DNA of 17,558 bases from JBBSEZ01 sp038239195 (GTDB taxonomy: Bacteria > Planctomycetota > Planctomycetia > Gemmatales > Gemmataceae), in NCBI GenBank assembly GCA_038239195.1, contig JBBSEZ010000190.1, forward strand, positions 1 to 17,558. Direction: 5' to 3'. Shown here piece after piece: positions 1-7,768 of this stretch (the first letter of the stretch is position 1; every line of letters begins with the position of its first letter). The notes under the pieces were generated by a model. It was not told the DNA's origin and searched no databases. It was given only the letters and a program-made list of their open reading frames with translations. The translations under genes were made by a program, and so were the position numbers.

Positions 1-132
1 AACTACGACAAATTCCACACCGCTATCCAGCAGTGCCTCAACGATCTCCCTTCCAAGCACAAGGCCGCTATGGACACCCTTCTCACCCACAACTTCCAGA
101 CCTTTGAGAATGTGTCACTCATCGCCGCGTGA
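1..132 (+). CDS. IS630-type transposase, C-terminal fragment (5' end outside window)
   Basis: Reading frame 1 is open from the window edge to a TGA at 130-132 and gives 43 residues, starting NYDKFHTAIQQCLNDLP and ending FENVSLIAA. This pattern (DKF-x-AI-x-x-CL, then a short helix and a 'THNFQTF' end) is how the tail of IS630/Tc1-mariner DDE transposases looks in many bacteria, where it follows the last catalytic acidic residue. No catalytic residue is inside the window, so integrity cannot be judged. No terminal inverted repeat of the element was identified. The large inverted repeat that follows at 137-244 is more likely a separate dispersed repeat than the element's end. Family assignment is by recognition of the tail only. 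Confidence 0.6.
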   Translation, partial: NYDKFHTAIQQCLNDLPSKHKAAMDTLLTHNFQTFENVSLIAA

Positions 133-136
133 AGTA

Positions 137-244
137 TAGCCACAGATGAACACAGATGAACACAGAGAAAGGAGGATCGAAGGGCTTCTCGGCCCTCTCT
201 GCTTCTTTCTTTCATCCGTGTTCATCTGTGTTCATCTGTGGCTA
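137..244. repeat. Large inverted repeat with tandem 10-mers in each arm
   Basis: The left arm 137-163 and right arm 218-244 are perfect reverse complements over 27 bases. Each arm contains two direct copies of the 10-mer cacagatgaa or its complement, with a further imperfect copy inside the right arm at 211-220. The 54-base interior also folds weakly, through agaaag against ctttct and gggcttctcggccc. The element lies between the transposase stop and the ymdB-like gene. It resembles the 'CACAGATGAACACAGATG' class of repeats scattered in many environmental bacterial genomes, including planctomycetes. Transcribed, it would form a long hairpin and could end transcription from the transposase side. 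Confidence 0.8.
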
Positions 245-275
245 ATTCCTCTTCGCTTCTCTGTGGTTGGGAAAC

Positions 276-1118
276 ATGCGTCTTCTCTTCATCGGCGACA
301 TCGTGGGGAGCCCCGGCGTGAACTTTGTGCGCCGGGCGGTGCCGTTGTTGCGCGAGCGCGAGGGGCTCGACGTCGTCATCGCCAACGCCGAGAACGCCGC
401 CAACGGGTCGGGCCTGACGGCCAAGCTCTACCGCAAGCTCCGCGATGCCGGCGTGGACCTCGTTACCCTGGGCGATCACGTCTACAAGAAGGCCGAGATC
501 ATCCCCACGATGCAGAAAGACGACCGCATCTGCAAGCCGGCCAACTTCCCGCCCGACGCGCCCGGCTTCGAGGCGGCACGCATGGTGGCGCCCGACGGCA
601 CGCCCGTCGCCGTCTTCTCGGTGCTGGGGCGCACGTTCATGCGGTCGGTGGATTGCCCCTTCCGTGCGGCCGACCGCGTGCTGGGCGCCCTCGGCGACGG
701 CGTGCGCGTCATCGTGGTCGACGCTCACGCCGAGGCGACGGCCGACAAGTACCTGCTCGGCCATTATCTCAAGGGCCGCGTCAGCGCCGTGCTCGGCACC
801 CACACGCACGTGCCGACGGCCGACGAGCAGGTTTTGCCGGGCGGGACCGCGTTCATCAGCGACGTGGGCATGACGGGCCCTTACGATAGCGTACTGGGGC
901 GGCGCGTCGATCGGGTGCTGCTGACCACCGTCACGTTCGTGCCGTCGGCGTTCGACGTGGCCGAGGGCGACCCGCGCCTGGGCGGGGCGATCGTGGACGT
1001 GGATGCGAGTACGGGGAGGGCGACGGCGATCCGCCGGATCATGCTCGATGAGAAGGGGCTGACGGAACTGGGACCGGCGAAGGTGGAGGCGCAGCCGGGG
1101 GGGGGAGGTGGGCCATGA
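276..1118 (+). CDS. ymdB: YmdB/TIGR00282-family metallophosphoesterase
   Basis: The 280-residue product matches the YmdB (Dr1281-like) branch of calcineurin-type phosphoesterases, cytoplasmic enzymes that hydrolyse 2',3'-cyclic nucleotides in Bacillus and affect RNA turnover there. Visible family motifs are GDIVGSPG with Asp8, NAENA with Glu39/Asn40, TLGDH at 64-68, VDAHAEAT with His151, and GTHTHVPTADE with His176 and His178, followed by SDVGMTGP. These are the expected dinuclear metal ligands, except that the usual Asn of GNH is Asp67. Length is near the family norm of about 260-270. I chose the ATG at 276 because family members begin MR-hydrophobic-GDIVG; the in-frame TTG at 267 adds only three residues. 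The stop overlaps the next start (ATGA), so the two genes are probably co-translated. The molecular substrate here is inferred from the family. Confidence 0.88.
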   Translation: MRLLFIGDIVGSPGVNFVRRAVPLLREREGLDVVIANAENAANGSGLTAKLYRKLRDAGVDLVTLGDHVYKKAEIIPTMQKDDRICKPANFPPDAPGFEAARMVAPDGTPVAVFSVLGRTFMRSVDCPFRAADRVLGALGDGVRVIVVDAHAEATADKYLLGHYLKGRVSAVLGTHTHVPTADEQVLPGGTAFISDVGMTGPYDSVLGRRVDRVLLTTVTFVPSAFDVAEGDPRLGGAIVDVDASTGRATAIRRIMLDEKGLTELGPAKVEAQPGGGGGP

Positions 1119-2005
1119 CGCCGGAGGCAGGGTTGGTGCAGGACATCCGGGAAAACCCCGACGACGACACGCCCCGACTTGTCTTCGCCGACTGGCTCGA
1201 GGAGAACGACCGCCTGGGGTGCGCCGAACTGATCCGCGCCAGTTGCGCCCTGGCCGGGATGGAGCGGGGCACCGACGACTGGCTGCGCGTTCGGCGGCGC
1301 GAGAACGCGCTGATCGAGGCCCACAAGGAAGAGTGGGTGGGCCCGATGCGCGCGCACTGGTCCTTCTGGGAGATGGAGCGCGGCTTTGTCGAAGAGGTGG
1401 CGACGTCGATCGGGCCCTTTCTCGAACACGCCGAGGCGCTGTTCCGCTACCACCCCGTTTTTTTCCTGCGCCTGGGCGGGCTCACTCCCCATCTGGCCGA
1501 GAGCGTGGCCAACTGCCCCCAACTGGCTTTGCCCAGAGAAGTTCACCTGTCCAACTCGGCGCCTCCAGGGGCGAGGCCACACGACCTCGGCGTGAGGCCC
1601 ATTCTCACGCTGGCCCGCTCCCCGAACCTGGCGCGGCTCACCCGCCTCCACGTTCTCCAGGGCGGCATCGGCCCCGAGGGGCTGGAGGCGCTCGTCGAAT
1701 CGCCCCACCTCGCCCGCCTGGTCGATCTCGACGCGAGCGGCAGGGGAGACGGCAGGCAGGTCATTCCGAACGTCGGCAACGAGGGCGCCCTCCTGCTCGC
1801 CGCATCGCCGGCGTCGGCGCGATTCGCGCGAATCAACCTGACGTCGAACCGCATCGACCCCCAGGGGGCGCGGGCCTTGCTCGATTCGCCTCACCTCTCA
1901 CCGGAGGTGCAATTGATCCTGGGAGATGCCAGGGCCTTCCGCGCCCCGCAGCGCGAGGCATTGGTGGATCGCTTCGGGGAGCAGGTCTTTTCCCGCTGGG
2001 AGTAG
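1115..2005 (+). CDS. TIGR02996 domain protein with LRR-like C-terminal region
   Basis: The 296-residue product starts with the compact TIGR02996 signature, about residues 1-55: an N-terminal helix ending in ENPDDDTPRLVFADWLEEN, then CAELIRASCALA. This 'repeat-companion' domain is known mainly from Gemmata-type planctomycetes, where it precedes leucine-rich or other repeats; its function is unknown. The middle holds the family motif RGFVEEV, and the C-terminal half has irregular leucine-rich units such as LARLTRLHVL, LARLVDLDAS and ARINLTSNRIDPQGARALLDSPHL. There is no signal peptide or membrane segment, so it is probably cytosolic. The ATG lies inside the last codons of the ymdB-like gene (4-base overlap), indicating translational coupling. 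A second member of the family is at 7769-9007. The role is probably protein binding, by inference from the repeats. Confidence 0.85.
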   Translation: MTPEAGLVQDIRENPDDDTPRLVFADWLEENDRLGCAELIRASCALAGMERGTDDWLRVRRRENALIEAHKEEWVGPMRAHWSFWEMERGFVEEVATSIGPFLEHAEALFRYHPVFFLRLGGLTPHLAESVANCPQLALPREVHLSNSAPPGARPHDLGVRPILTLARSPNLARLTRLHVLQGGIGPEGLEALVESPHLARLVDLDASGRGDGRQVIPNVGNEGALLLAASPASARFARINLTSNRIDPQGARALLDSPHLSPEVQLILGDARAFRAPQREALVDRFGEQVFSRWE

Positions 2006-2054
2006 GAGTTGGCGGACCGTGCTCGACGAGAAAGGGCTGGAGACGGGGCGCCGG

Positions 2055-2342
2055 TCAGCGCTTCAGGAGGTAGCCGAGGGCGACGCCCATCAAGGCGCCG
2101 AGGACGGGGCCGACGACGGCCCAGGCACGGCGGCCCCACTCCTCCTTGCCTTTCCGCAACTCCTCCACCTTGTGATCGAGGAGGGCAAAGTGGCGCTCCA
2201 GGTCGGCCAACCGCTCGCCGTCATGCTCCTGCTTGGCGGTGGTAAGAACGCCGTTCCGACGCACCGCGTCGAGTTGCTCGCGGAGGGCCGCGAGTTGCAC
2301 CTCGAGTTCTCGCACTCGCTCTGTGTTCGTGGGTGCGGGCAC
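2055..2342 (-). CDS. Small coiled-coil protein with C-terminal glycine-zipper membrane anchor
   Basis: The 95-residue product starts at a GTG one base after the stop of the upstream gene (2344-2841), so the pair is probably translated together. About residues 7-70 are charged and heptad-like (ERVRELEVQLAALREQLDAV, then ERLADLERHFALLDHKVEEL), predicting a coiled coil. Residues about 73-93 form a membrane segment with glycines spaced every four residues (GPVLGALMGVALG), a GxxxGxxxGxxxG glycine zipper that usually packs helices together, ending in the basic tail LLKR. It therefore looks tail-anchored and oligomeric, with the coiled coil on the other side of the membrane from the short tail. No family was recognised. 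The architecture is similar to small phage- or stress-related membrane coiled coils, but that is only resemblance. Confidence 0.7.
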   Translation of the reverse strand: MPAPTNTERVRELEVQLAALREQLDAVRRNGVLTTAKQEHDGERLADLERHFALLDHKVEELRKGKEEWGRRAWAVVGPVLGALMGVALGYLLKR

Positions 2343-2343
2343 C

Positions 2344-2841
2344 TCATTCTTCCGCCGCGCCGCTGGCCTCGGGCTTGTGCTCGAACAGCAAATCGATCCG
2401 CATCTGGAGCAGGTCGCTCCAGAGCCGGTTCACCCGGGTGAGCAGGCGCAAGTCGTCTCGGGCCTCATCCGGGCGAATCACCCCGGTCACCCAGATTCGG
2501 GCGTCGGCATCGCCGGAAGGGTGGCGCTCGGCCAGGCGCAGCACCAGCCAGGCCTCGGCAAACCCGTCCCGGGCCGCGTCCCAGTAAGCCTCCACCGGGC
2601 GGCCCGGGCCGTTGAGCACGTCGCCGAGCGCGACCGTGCCGCGCCGGGCCAACAACGCCATTTCCGGCGAATCGAGCAGCGCCGATCCGTAGACGACCGT
2701 GAGATCGCCAACGGAGATCGTCTCGGGGGCGGGGGCCGCGATTCCCTTGCGGGCCCTACCCAGCAGACTGCCGGTGGGCCATGCAGAGTGCGGCGAGCTC
2801 GCGTCGCTCCCTGGCGGCTGGATGGGCGTAAGGGGCGTCAT
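2344..2841 (-). CDS. Hypothetical protein, first gene of a two-gene unit
   Basis: The 165-residue product was not recognised. Its first 40 residues are rich in Pro, Ser and Gly (MTPLTPIQPPGSDASSPHS), probably disordered. A compact part follows, with SVGDLTVVYGSALLDSPEMALLARRGTVAL and the helical, acidic stretch DAARDGFAEAWLVLRLAERH. The last 45 residues (DEARDDLRLLTRVNRLWSDL onward) look helical and may form a coiled coil with the partner encoded next. There is no signal peptide or transmembrane segment. The start is supported by a GGAGGG Shine-Dalgarno sequence at 2849-2854, seven bases before the ATG. The gene is divergent from dnaK across a 415-base regulatory region, and it is followed after one base by the GTG of the small membrane coiled-coil gene. 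Confidence 0.65.
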   Translation of the reverse strand: MTPLTPIQPPGSDASSPHSAWPTGSLLGRARKGIAAPAPETISVGDLTVVYGSALLDSPEMALLARRGTVALGDVLNGPGRPVEAYWDAARDGFAEAWLVLRLAERHPSGDADARIWVTGVIRPDEARDDLRLLTRVNRLWSDLLQMRIDLLFEHKPEASGAAEE

Positions 2842-2979
2842 GGTTCATCCCTCCGGTTCTGGGCACTCTCATTCTCCGGCGGCCAGCCCGGCCGGTCAAG
2901 CGCGGGACGTGGCCGTTCAGCCCGCCTGCCGGCCCGTCCTGCCAGATTGTCCCCCCTCCCGTGGCCCTTTTTCGAGCGC

Positions 2980-2994
2980 CTGTCATTTTGACAG
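2980..2994. promoter_or_regulatory. Dyad operator upstream of dnaK (possible enhancer-binding site)
   Basis: The sequence CTGTCATTTTGACAG is a perfect 6-3-6 dyad, and partial symmetry extends outward (gagcg on the left, cgctc on the right). Its centre is about 107 bases upstream of the -12 GC of the sigma-54-like promoter, so about 118 bases upstream of the predicted transcription start. That is within the normal range for sites bound by sigma-54 activators. It could instead serve the divergent gene pair that starts at 2841. The regulator is unknown. Confidence 0.45.
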
Positions 2995-3079
2995 CGCCGC
3001 TCGCACGTGCCCGCCCCCCCCTCTCCCGCAAGTCCTTGCTCCCCTGTTGGTTGAGCGAAATCACCTCTCCCGACGTGCC

Positions 3080-3095
3080 TGGCATGCTCTTTGCT
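3080..3095 (+). promoter_or_regulatory. Sigma-54-type -24/-12 promoter for dnaK
   Basis: The sequence TGGCATG-CTCT-TTGCT fits the RpoN consensus TGGCACG-N4-TTGCW with one mismatch (C to T at the sixth base), and the GG and GC doublets have exact spacing. The downstream segment ttgctaacaataatgctcat is the most AT-rich stretch nearby, as expected for the melted region. Transcription would start near 3105, giving a leader of about 150 bases before the dnaK ATG. No CIRCE element and no good sigma-32-like promoter was seen in 2842-3256. Confidence 0.55.
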
Positions 3096-3256
3096 AACAA
3101 TAATGCTCATCCCGTCTGTGGAATGCGACAAGAACCTAACCGCGCTGCTGGCGAGAAATCGGTAGAATAGTGTCGAGTTCAGCCGTCAGCCGCGCGACCA
3201 ACGAGCAGGCCCCTTGCCCAGCGCCATTAGCGGGGGCCATCTGAAAGGAGCGAACA

Positions 3257-5221
<1,965 letters not shown>

Positions 5222-5232
5222 GGATGATCGAG

Positions 5233-5270
5233 GCAACCCACCACGTCCTGGGGGCGTGGTGGGTTGCTTT
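5233..5270 (+). terminator. Stem-loop terminator of dnaK
   Basis: A perfect 13-bp stem (5233-5245 with 5255-5267, gcaacccaccacg against its complement) closes a nine-base loop and is followed by TTT and a G. It begins 11 bases after the dnaK stop. Its position makes an ATG at 5224 unlikely as the true start of the next gene, because the hairpin would lie inside that coding sequence. Confidence 0.75.
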
Positions 5271-5331
5271 GCGCGCGGGGGCCTCTGGTAGCGACTACCT
5301 CAACAAAGTCAGACTGAGCGGGGCCGAACTC

Positions 5332-5673
5332 ATGGCAGAGCCGTACTTCCCCGAAGAGGCGCTCGCTGCTCTGCGCGAGGCTCGGTTCGATCCGGCCGCC
5401 GTGCGGAGCCTGGAGTTGCTGAGCGGCATGTTCCTCTGGCACGACGAGGGCTACCTGGAGTTCGTTGCCCATTGCCGCGCCAAAGGGTGTCTGGCCTACT
5501 GGGAGCCGTTGCTTTACCGCGATTCGTTGATCCGCGGAATGCCGGACGAGAAGAGCCGCCGGGGTTGGGAGTTGGTGCAGCGGTTGTGTCCGAACTGGCC
5601 AGGACTGCGGCCAGAGCGACGCAGCGAGTCGCTGCTTCTGGAGTTGGAGCAGGCCTTGGCCGAGGAGCTGTAG
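5332..5673 (+). CDS. Hypothetical protein, about 113 residues
   Basis: The product is not recognised. It starts MAEPYFPEEALAALREARF and continues as a soluble, mostly helical small protein with several aromatic positions: MFLWHDEGYLEF, CLAYWEPLLYRDS and LCPNWPGLRPER. It ends in a leucine/glutamate helix, LLLELEQALAEEL. No signal peptide, membrane segment or known catalytic motif is visible. The frame is open upstream to 5224, but that would put the dnaK terminator hairpin inside the gene, so the ATG at 5332 is preferred; the Shine-Dalgarno sequence there is weak (gagcgggg). G and C dominate third codon positions from 5332 on. A REP-like hairpin follows 11 bases after the stop. Confidence 0.65.
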   Translation: MAEPYFPEEALAALREARFDPAAVRSLELLSGMFLWHDEGYLEFVAHCRAKGCLAYWEPLLYRDSLIRGMPDEKSRRGWELVQRLCPNWPGLRPERRSESLLLELEQALAEEL

Positions 5674-5683
5674 CGAAAAAGGG

Positions 5684-5725
5684 GACGCAGCTCTTTTCTG
5701 GAACGACCAGCAAAAGAGCTGCGTC
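5684..5725. repeat. REP-like hairpin (gacgcagctctttt palindrome)
   Basis: The arms 5684-5697 and 5712-5725 are perfect 14-base complements around a 14-base loop. The motif GGGGACGCAGCTCTTTT is of the kind spread as REP/REPIN sequences in genomes with RAYT-type transposases; that link is inferred here because no RAYT gene is in the window. It sits 11 bases after the stop of the preceding gene and may also serve as its transcription end. Confidence 0.7.
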
Positions 5726-5930
5726 TGCACCAAACGAGAGCACATCCCGGACTGAGCCGGCAAGGAGGTGTCTTGTGCAGGTTCCTCGAATCGCCCACAC
5801 CCCCGCCGTCGTGGGGGGAAGCCGTGCAATCGCGGCCTACGCCGCCTGGCGGTTGCAAGAGCGAGAGGAAGCGTTCGTCGTTCCAGGAGCCTGAGCCTGG
5901 CGCTCTCCCTTCCTCGTGTCCCGAGAAGAA
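5726..5930. other. Convergent intergenic region without a gene
   Basis: This stretch lies between the REP-like hairpin and the stop of the sulfatase-fold gene on the other strand. It holds an imperfect palindrome at about 5864-5915, built from gagaggaa, ccagg, cctgg and ttcctcg. It may act as a transcription end for the minus-strand gene. No reading frame here shows the GC-rich third-position bias of the neighbours. Confidence 0.5.
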
Positions 5931-7229
5931 CTAAACGGGAGGGGATGCCTCGCCCGCCAGGCCCGGCGCCTGCACCGGCCCTGGCCGCGCCGTTGCGCTC
6001 GCGAAGCCGCGCAGCACCTTCTCCAGTTGCTCGACGCGCTCGAGGTGATGTTGCGCGACGTCGTTGACCTCCCAGCGGTCGTCGGGCTTCACGTACAACC
6101 GGGGCCCACGTTGGTCTTCGAGGGACTTCTGGACCGGGAGCAACAGCGCCCATTCGGGGGCGCGCAGGGCCCATTCCACGTCGTCGCCCACTTGCAGCCC
6201 CGCGCAGGCGTAGGCCCGCGGCCAGGCCCCTTCGCCGCGCAACAGCGGCAGCAGGCTGTGCCCGTGCGCCCCGGCGAGGGCCCCTCCAAAGAGCTCGGCG
6301 AGGGTCGGCGCCAGGTCCACGTTCTGCGTCGGGAAGGCCAGGCGCAAGCCCGGCTCGACGCCCGGCAGGCGCACCAGCAGCGGCAGGTGTATCACCTCCT
6401 CGTGCGGCCCGGCGCCCGCGCCGCCCACCGCGCCGTGCTCGCCCAGGGCCAGCCCGCGGTCGGCGGTGAACATCACAACCACGTCTTCTTGCTCCTCCAG
6501 TGCCTCCAGCAGTTGCCCGATTCCCGCGTCGAGGTAGCTGACCGCGGCGCCGTAGCCGGCCTGGATTTGCAGGTAGCGCGCATCGTCCTCGGGCGCGAGG
6601 GGGCCCTCGGCGACGTCGGTCAGGGGAACGATGGGCGCTTCTTCCTCGTCGCCCTCGTTGAGGGCGCCTTCTTCGCCCGCTGCTTCGTCTTCTGCTTCGA
6701 GAGCCTCTTCCTCTTCGTCCTCTTCCTCCGCTTCCGGCTCGGGAATCGCGAGAAACTCCTCGGGAACGTCCCAGGGTGGCAGGGCCGTCCCCAGGTCCAC
6801 CCACAGCAGCCAGTCGTCGCGCTCGGCCAGTTCCTCCAGGGCCGCCAGGGCCGCTTCCAGGGTGGCCTCCAGGGCCGGCCCTTCGTCGGGGCCCATGCGC
6901 TCCACCACGTCCCAGCCTTCCTCGAATTGGGCGGGGGCGGGTCGGCTGGCATCGACGATGAGGTGCGTGAAGGCGCGGTTGGCGAGGGCGCGCAGCAGGT
7001 CGGGCGGCTGGAAGGAGAGAGGGGGCTGTCCCGGTTGCGGAAGGTCGTAGCAGCCAGTGCGCCAGGCGCGGCGCGCGCCCTCGGCGTCCGCACAGTCGGC
7101 GAAGTGCTGGTCAAACAGGGCGCCGGTGGCGGCCAGGGCGTCGAGGGCGGGGGCCTGCGCCCAGCGGTTGCCGTAGCAGCCCAACGCCCCCGCCTGAAGG
7201 CCGCGCGCGACGATCGCAAGGACTTTCAT
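5931..7229 (-). CDS. Alkaline phosphatase/sulfatase-fold protein lacking active-site motifs
   Basis: The 432-residue product keeps the sulfatase-like fold outline. It has GALGCYGN and APALDALAATGALFDQHFA near the N-terminus, YLDAGIGQLLEALEEQEDVV, the metal-site region VMFTADRGLALGEHG, and HLPLLVRLPG followed by the late domain. Key residues are missing. The usual Asp-Asp pair after the first strand is Ala-Arg (IVARGL), the C-x-P-S-R sulfatase motif is replaced by CADAEG at 46-51, and the usual DHG is DRG. A strongly acidic insert (Glu/Asp runs) occupies about residues 156-200. There is no signal peptide, so it is probably cytosolic. The start at 7229 is chosen because MKVLAIVARG is the first strand of the fold; an open stretch to 7322 runs through a palindromic repeat and is not coding-like. 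It is probably a pseudoenzyme, with a non-catalytic or altered role. Confidence 0.78.
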   Translation of the reverse strand: MKVLAIVARGLQAGALGCYGNRWAQAPALDALAATGALFDQHFADCADAEGARRAWRTGCYDLPQPGQPPLSFQPPDLLRALANRAFTHLIVDASRPAPAQFEEGWDVVERMGPDEGPALEATLEAALAALEELAERDDWLLWVDLGTALPPWDVPEEFLAIPEPEAEEEDEEEEALEAEDEAAGEEGALNEGDEEEAPIVPLTDVAEGPLAPEDDARYLQIQAGYGAAVSYLDAGIGQLLEALEEQEDVVVMFTADRGLALGEHGAVGGAGAGPHEEVIHLPLLVRLPGVEPGLRLAFPTQNVDLAPTLAELFGGALAGAHGHSLLPLLRGEGAWPRAYACAGLQVGDDVEWALRAPEWALLLPVQKSLEDQRGPRLYVKPDDRWEVNDVAQHHLERVEQLEKVLRGFASATARPGPVQAPGLAGEASPPV

Positions 7230-7286
7230 AGAAGGCGCATTGTAGGGGCGCGCGGGCGGGCCAACCAGCCCGCGCTTGGGGCCCTG

Positions 7287-7326
7287 CTTCTTGCTTGTGG
7301 TTTCGCGCGAGACGACAAGCAAGAGG
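7287..7326. repeat. Palindromic repeat (cttgcttgt...acaagcaag)
   Basis: Nine-base perfect arms at 7290-7298 and 7315-7323, extended by further pairs (7289:7324 and 7287:7326), close a 16-base loop containing tttcgcgcgaga. On the minus strand the left part reads gcgaaaccacaagcaagaag, which matches 17 of 20 bases of 12837-12856 on the plus strand. It is probably a dispersed repeat of this genome. Confidence 0.6.
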
Positions 7327-7552
7327 GGCCTCGCCGGCGCCCCCGCCGTTGAGAGTGCGGCAAATCTATCGGGAGGGCGCTGCTCGTGCCACGGGCCAGG
7401 GTTGAGCGCAGCGGTTCACCCTGTGCGGGGCCCCAACGCTCTGCTCCTTCCCCGGGTTGCGTCCGCGAGAAGCACGCAGGCCGCGGTCAGGGCCCCCGGG
7501 TGAAGCCCTGGTTTGGCTTCACCTTCCCGGACGATCGCAGGCGGGGCCCAGG
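7327..7552. other. Intergenic region with a short perfect hairpin
   Basis: No gene is supported. Two reading frames are open here but lack neighbour-like codon bias. A perfect 8-bp hairpin with a seven-base loop (gtgaagcc-ctggttt-ggcttcac) lies at 7500-7522, beyond the end of the LRR gene on the minus strand. It could be a late transcription end or another small repeat. Confidence 0.45.
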
Positions 7553-7768
7553 GGCCTGACGAGGACCGGCACCCACCTCCCCGCCCGCCGGACCACGACC
7601 GGCACTCACTCTTCGCCGGCCCCCGGCCGCCCGACGACAACCTGCACCTCCCTCCCGGCCCGCTCGACCCCGACCGGCGCCCACCCCCCGCGCCGCCCGA
7701 CCACGACCACCACCCACTCTTCCCCGCAAACCCCGCCCCCGACGGCGACCGCTGCCCCCTCCCCGCCC
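7553..7768. repeat. C-rich degenerate tandem repeat
   Basis: The plus strand is strongly cytosine-rich and repeats degenerate units built around gaccacgaccggcac, gacgacaacctgcac, gaccccgaccggcgc and gaccaccaccca, each followed by a C-rich spacer. The spacing varies, about 40-55 bases. One translated frame shows the periodicity as PDEDRHP, PDHDRHS, PDDNLHL and PDHDHHP, but the composition is low complexity and no start or ribosome-binding site supports a gene. It lies directly after the stop of the LRR gene. Confidence 0.55.

Noticed and set aside
2842..3256. CIRCE or sigma-32-type heat-shock control of dnaK
   Set aside because: No TTAGCACTC-N9-GAGTGCTAA dyad and no CTTGAA/CCCCAT pair with suitable spacing was found on reading the region.
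5224..5331. Start of the post-dnaK gene at the ATG just after the dnaK stop
   Set aside because: This would place the 13-bp dnaK terminator hairpin inside the coding sequence. The ATG at 5332 is more plausible, although its ribosome site is weak.
7230..7322. Longer N-terminus for the sulfatase-fold protein
   Set aside because: The extension translates the palindromic repeat at 7287-7326. The first beta strand of the fold begins at MKVLAIV, so 7229 is the better start.
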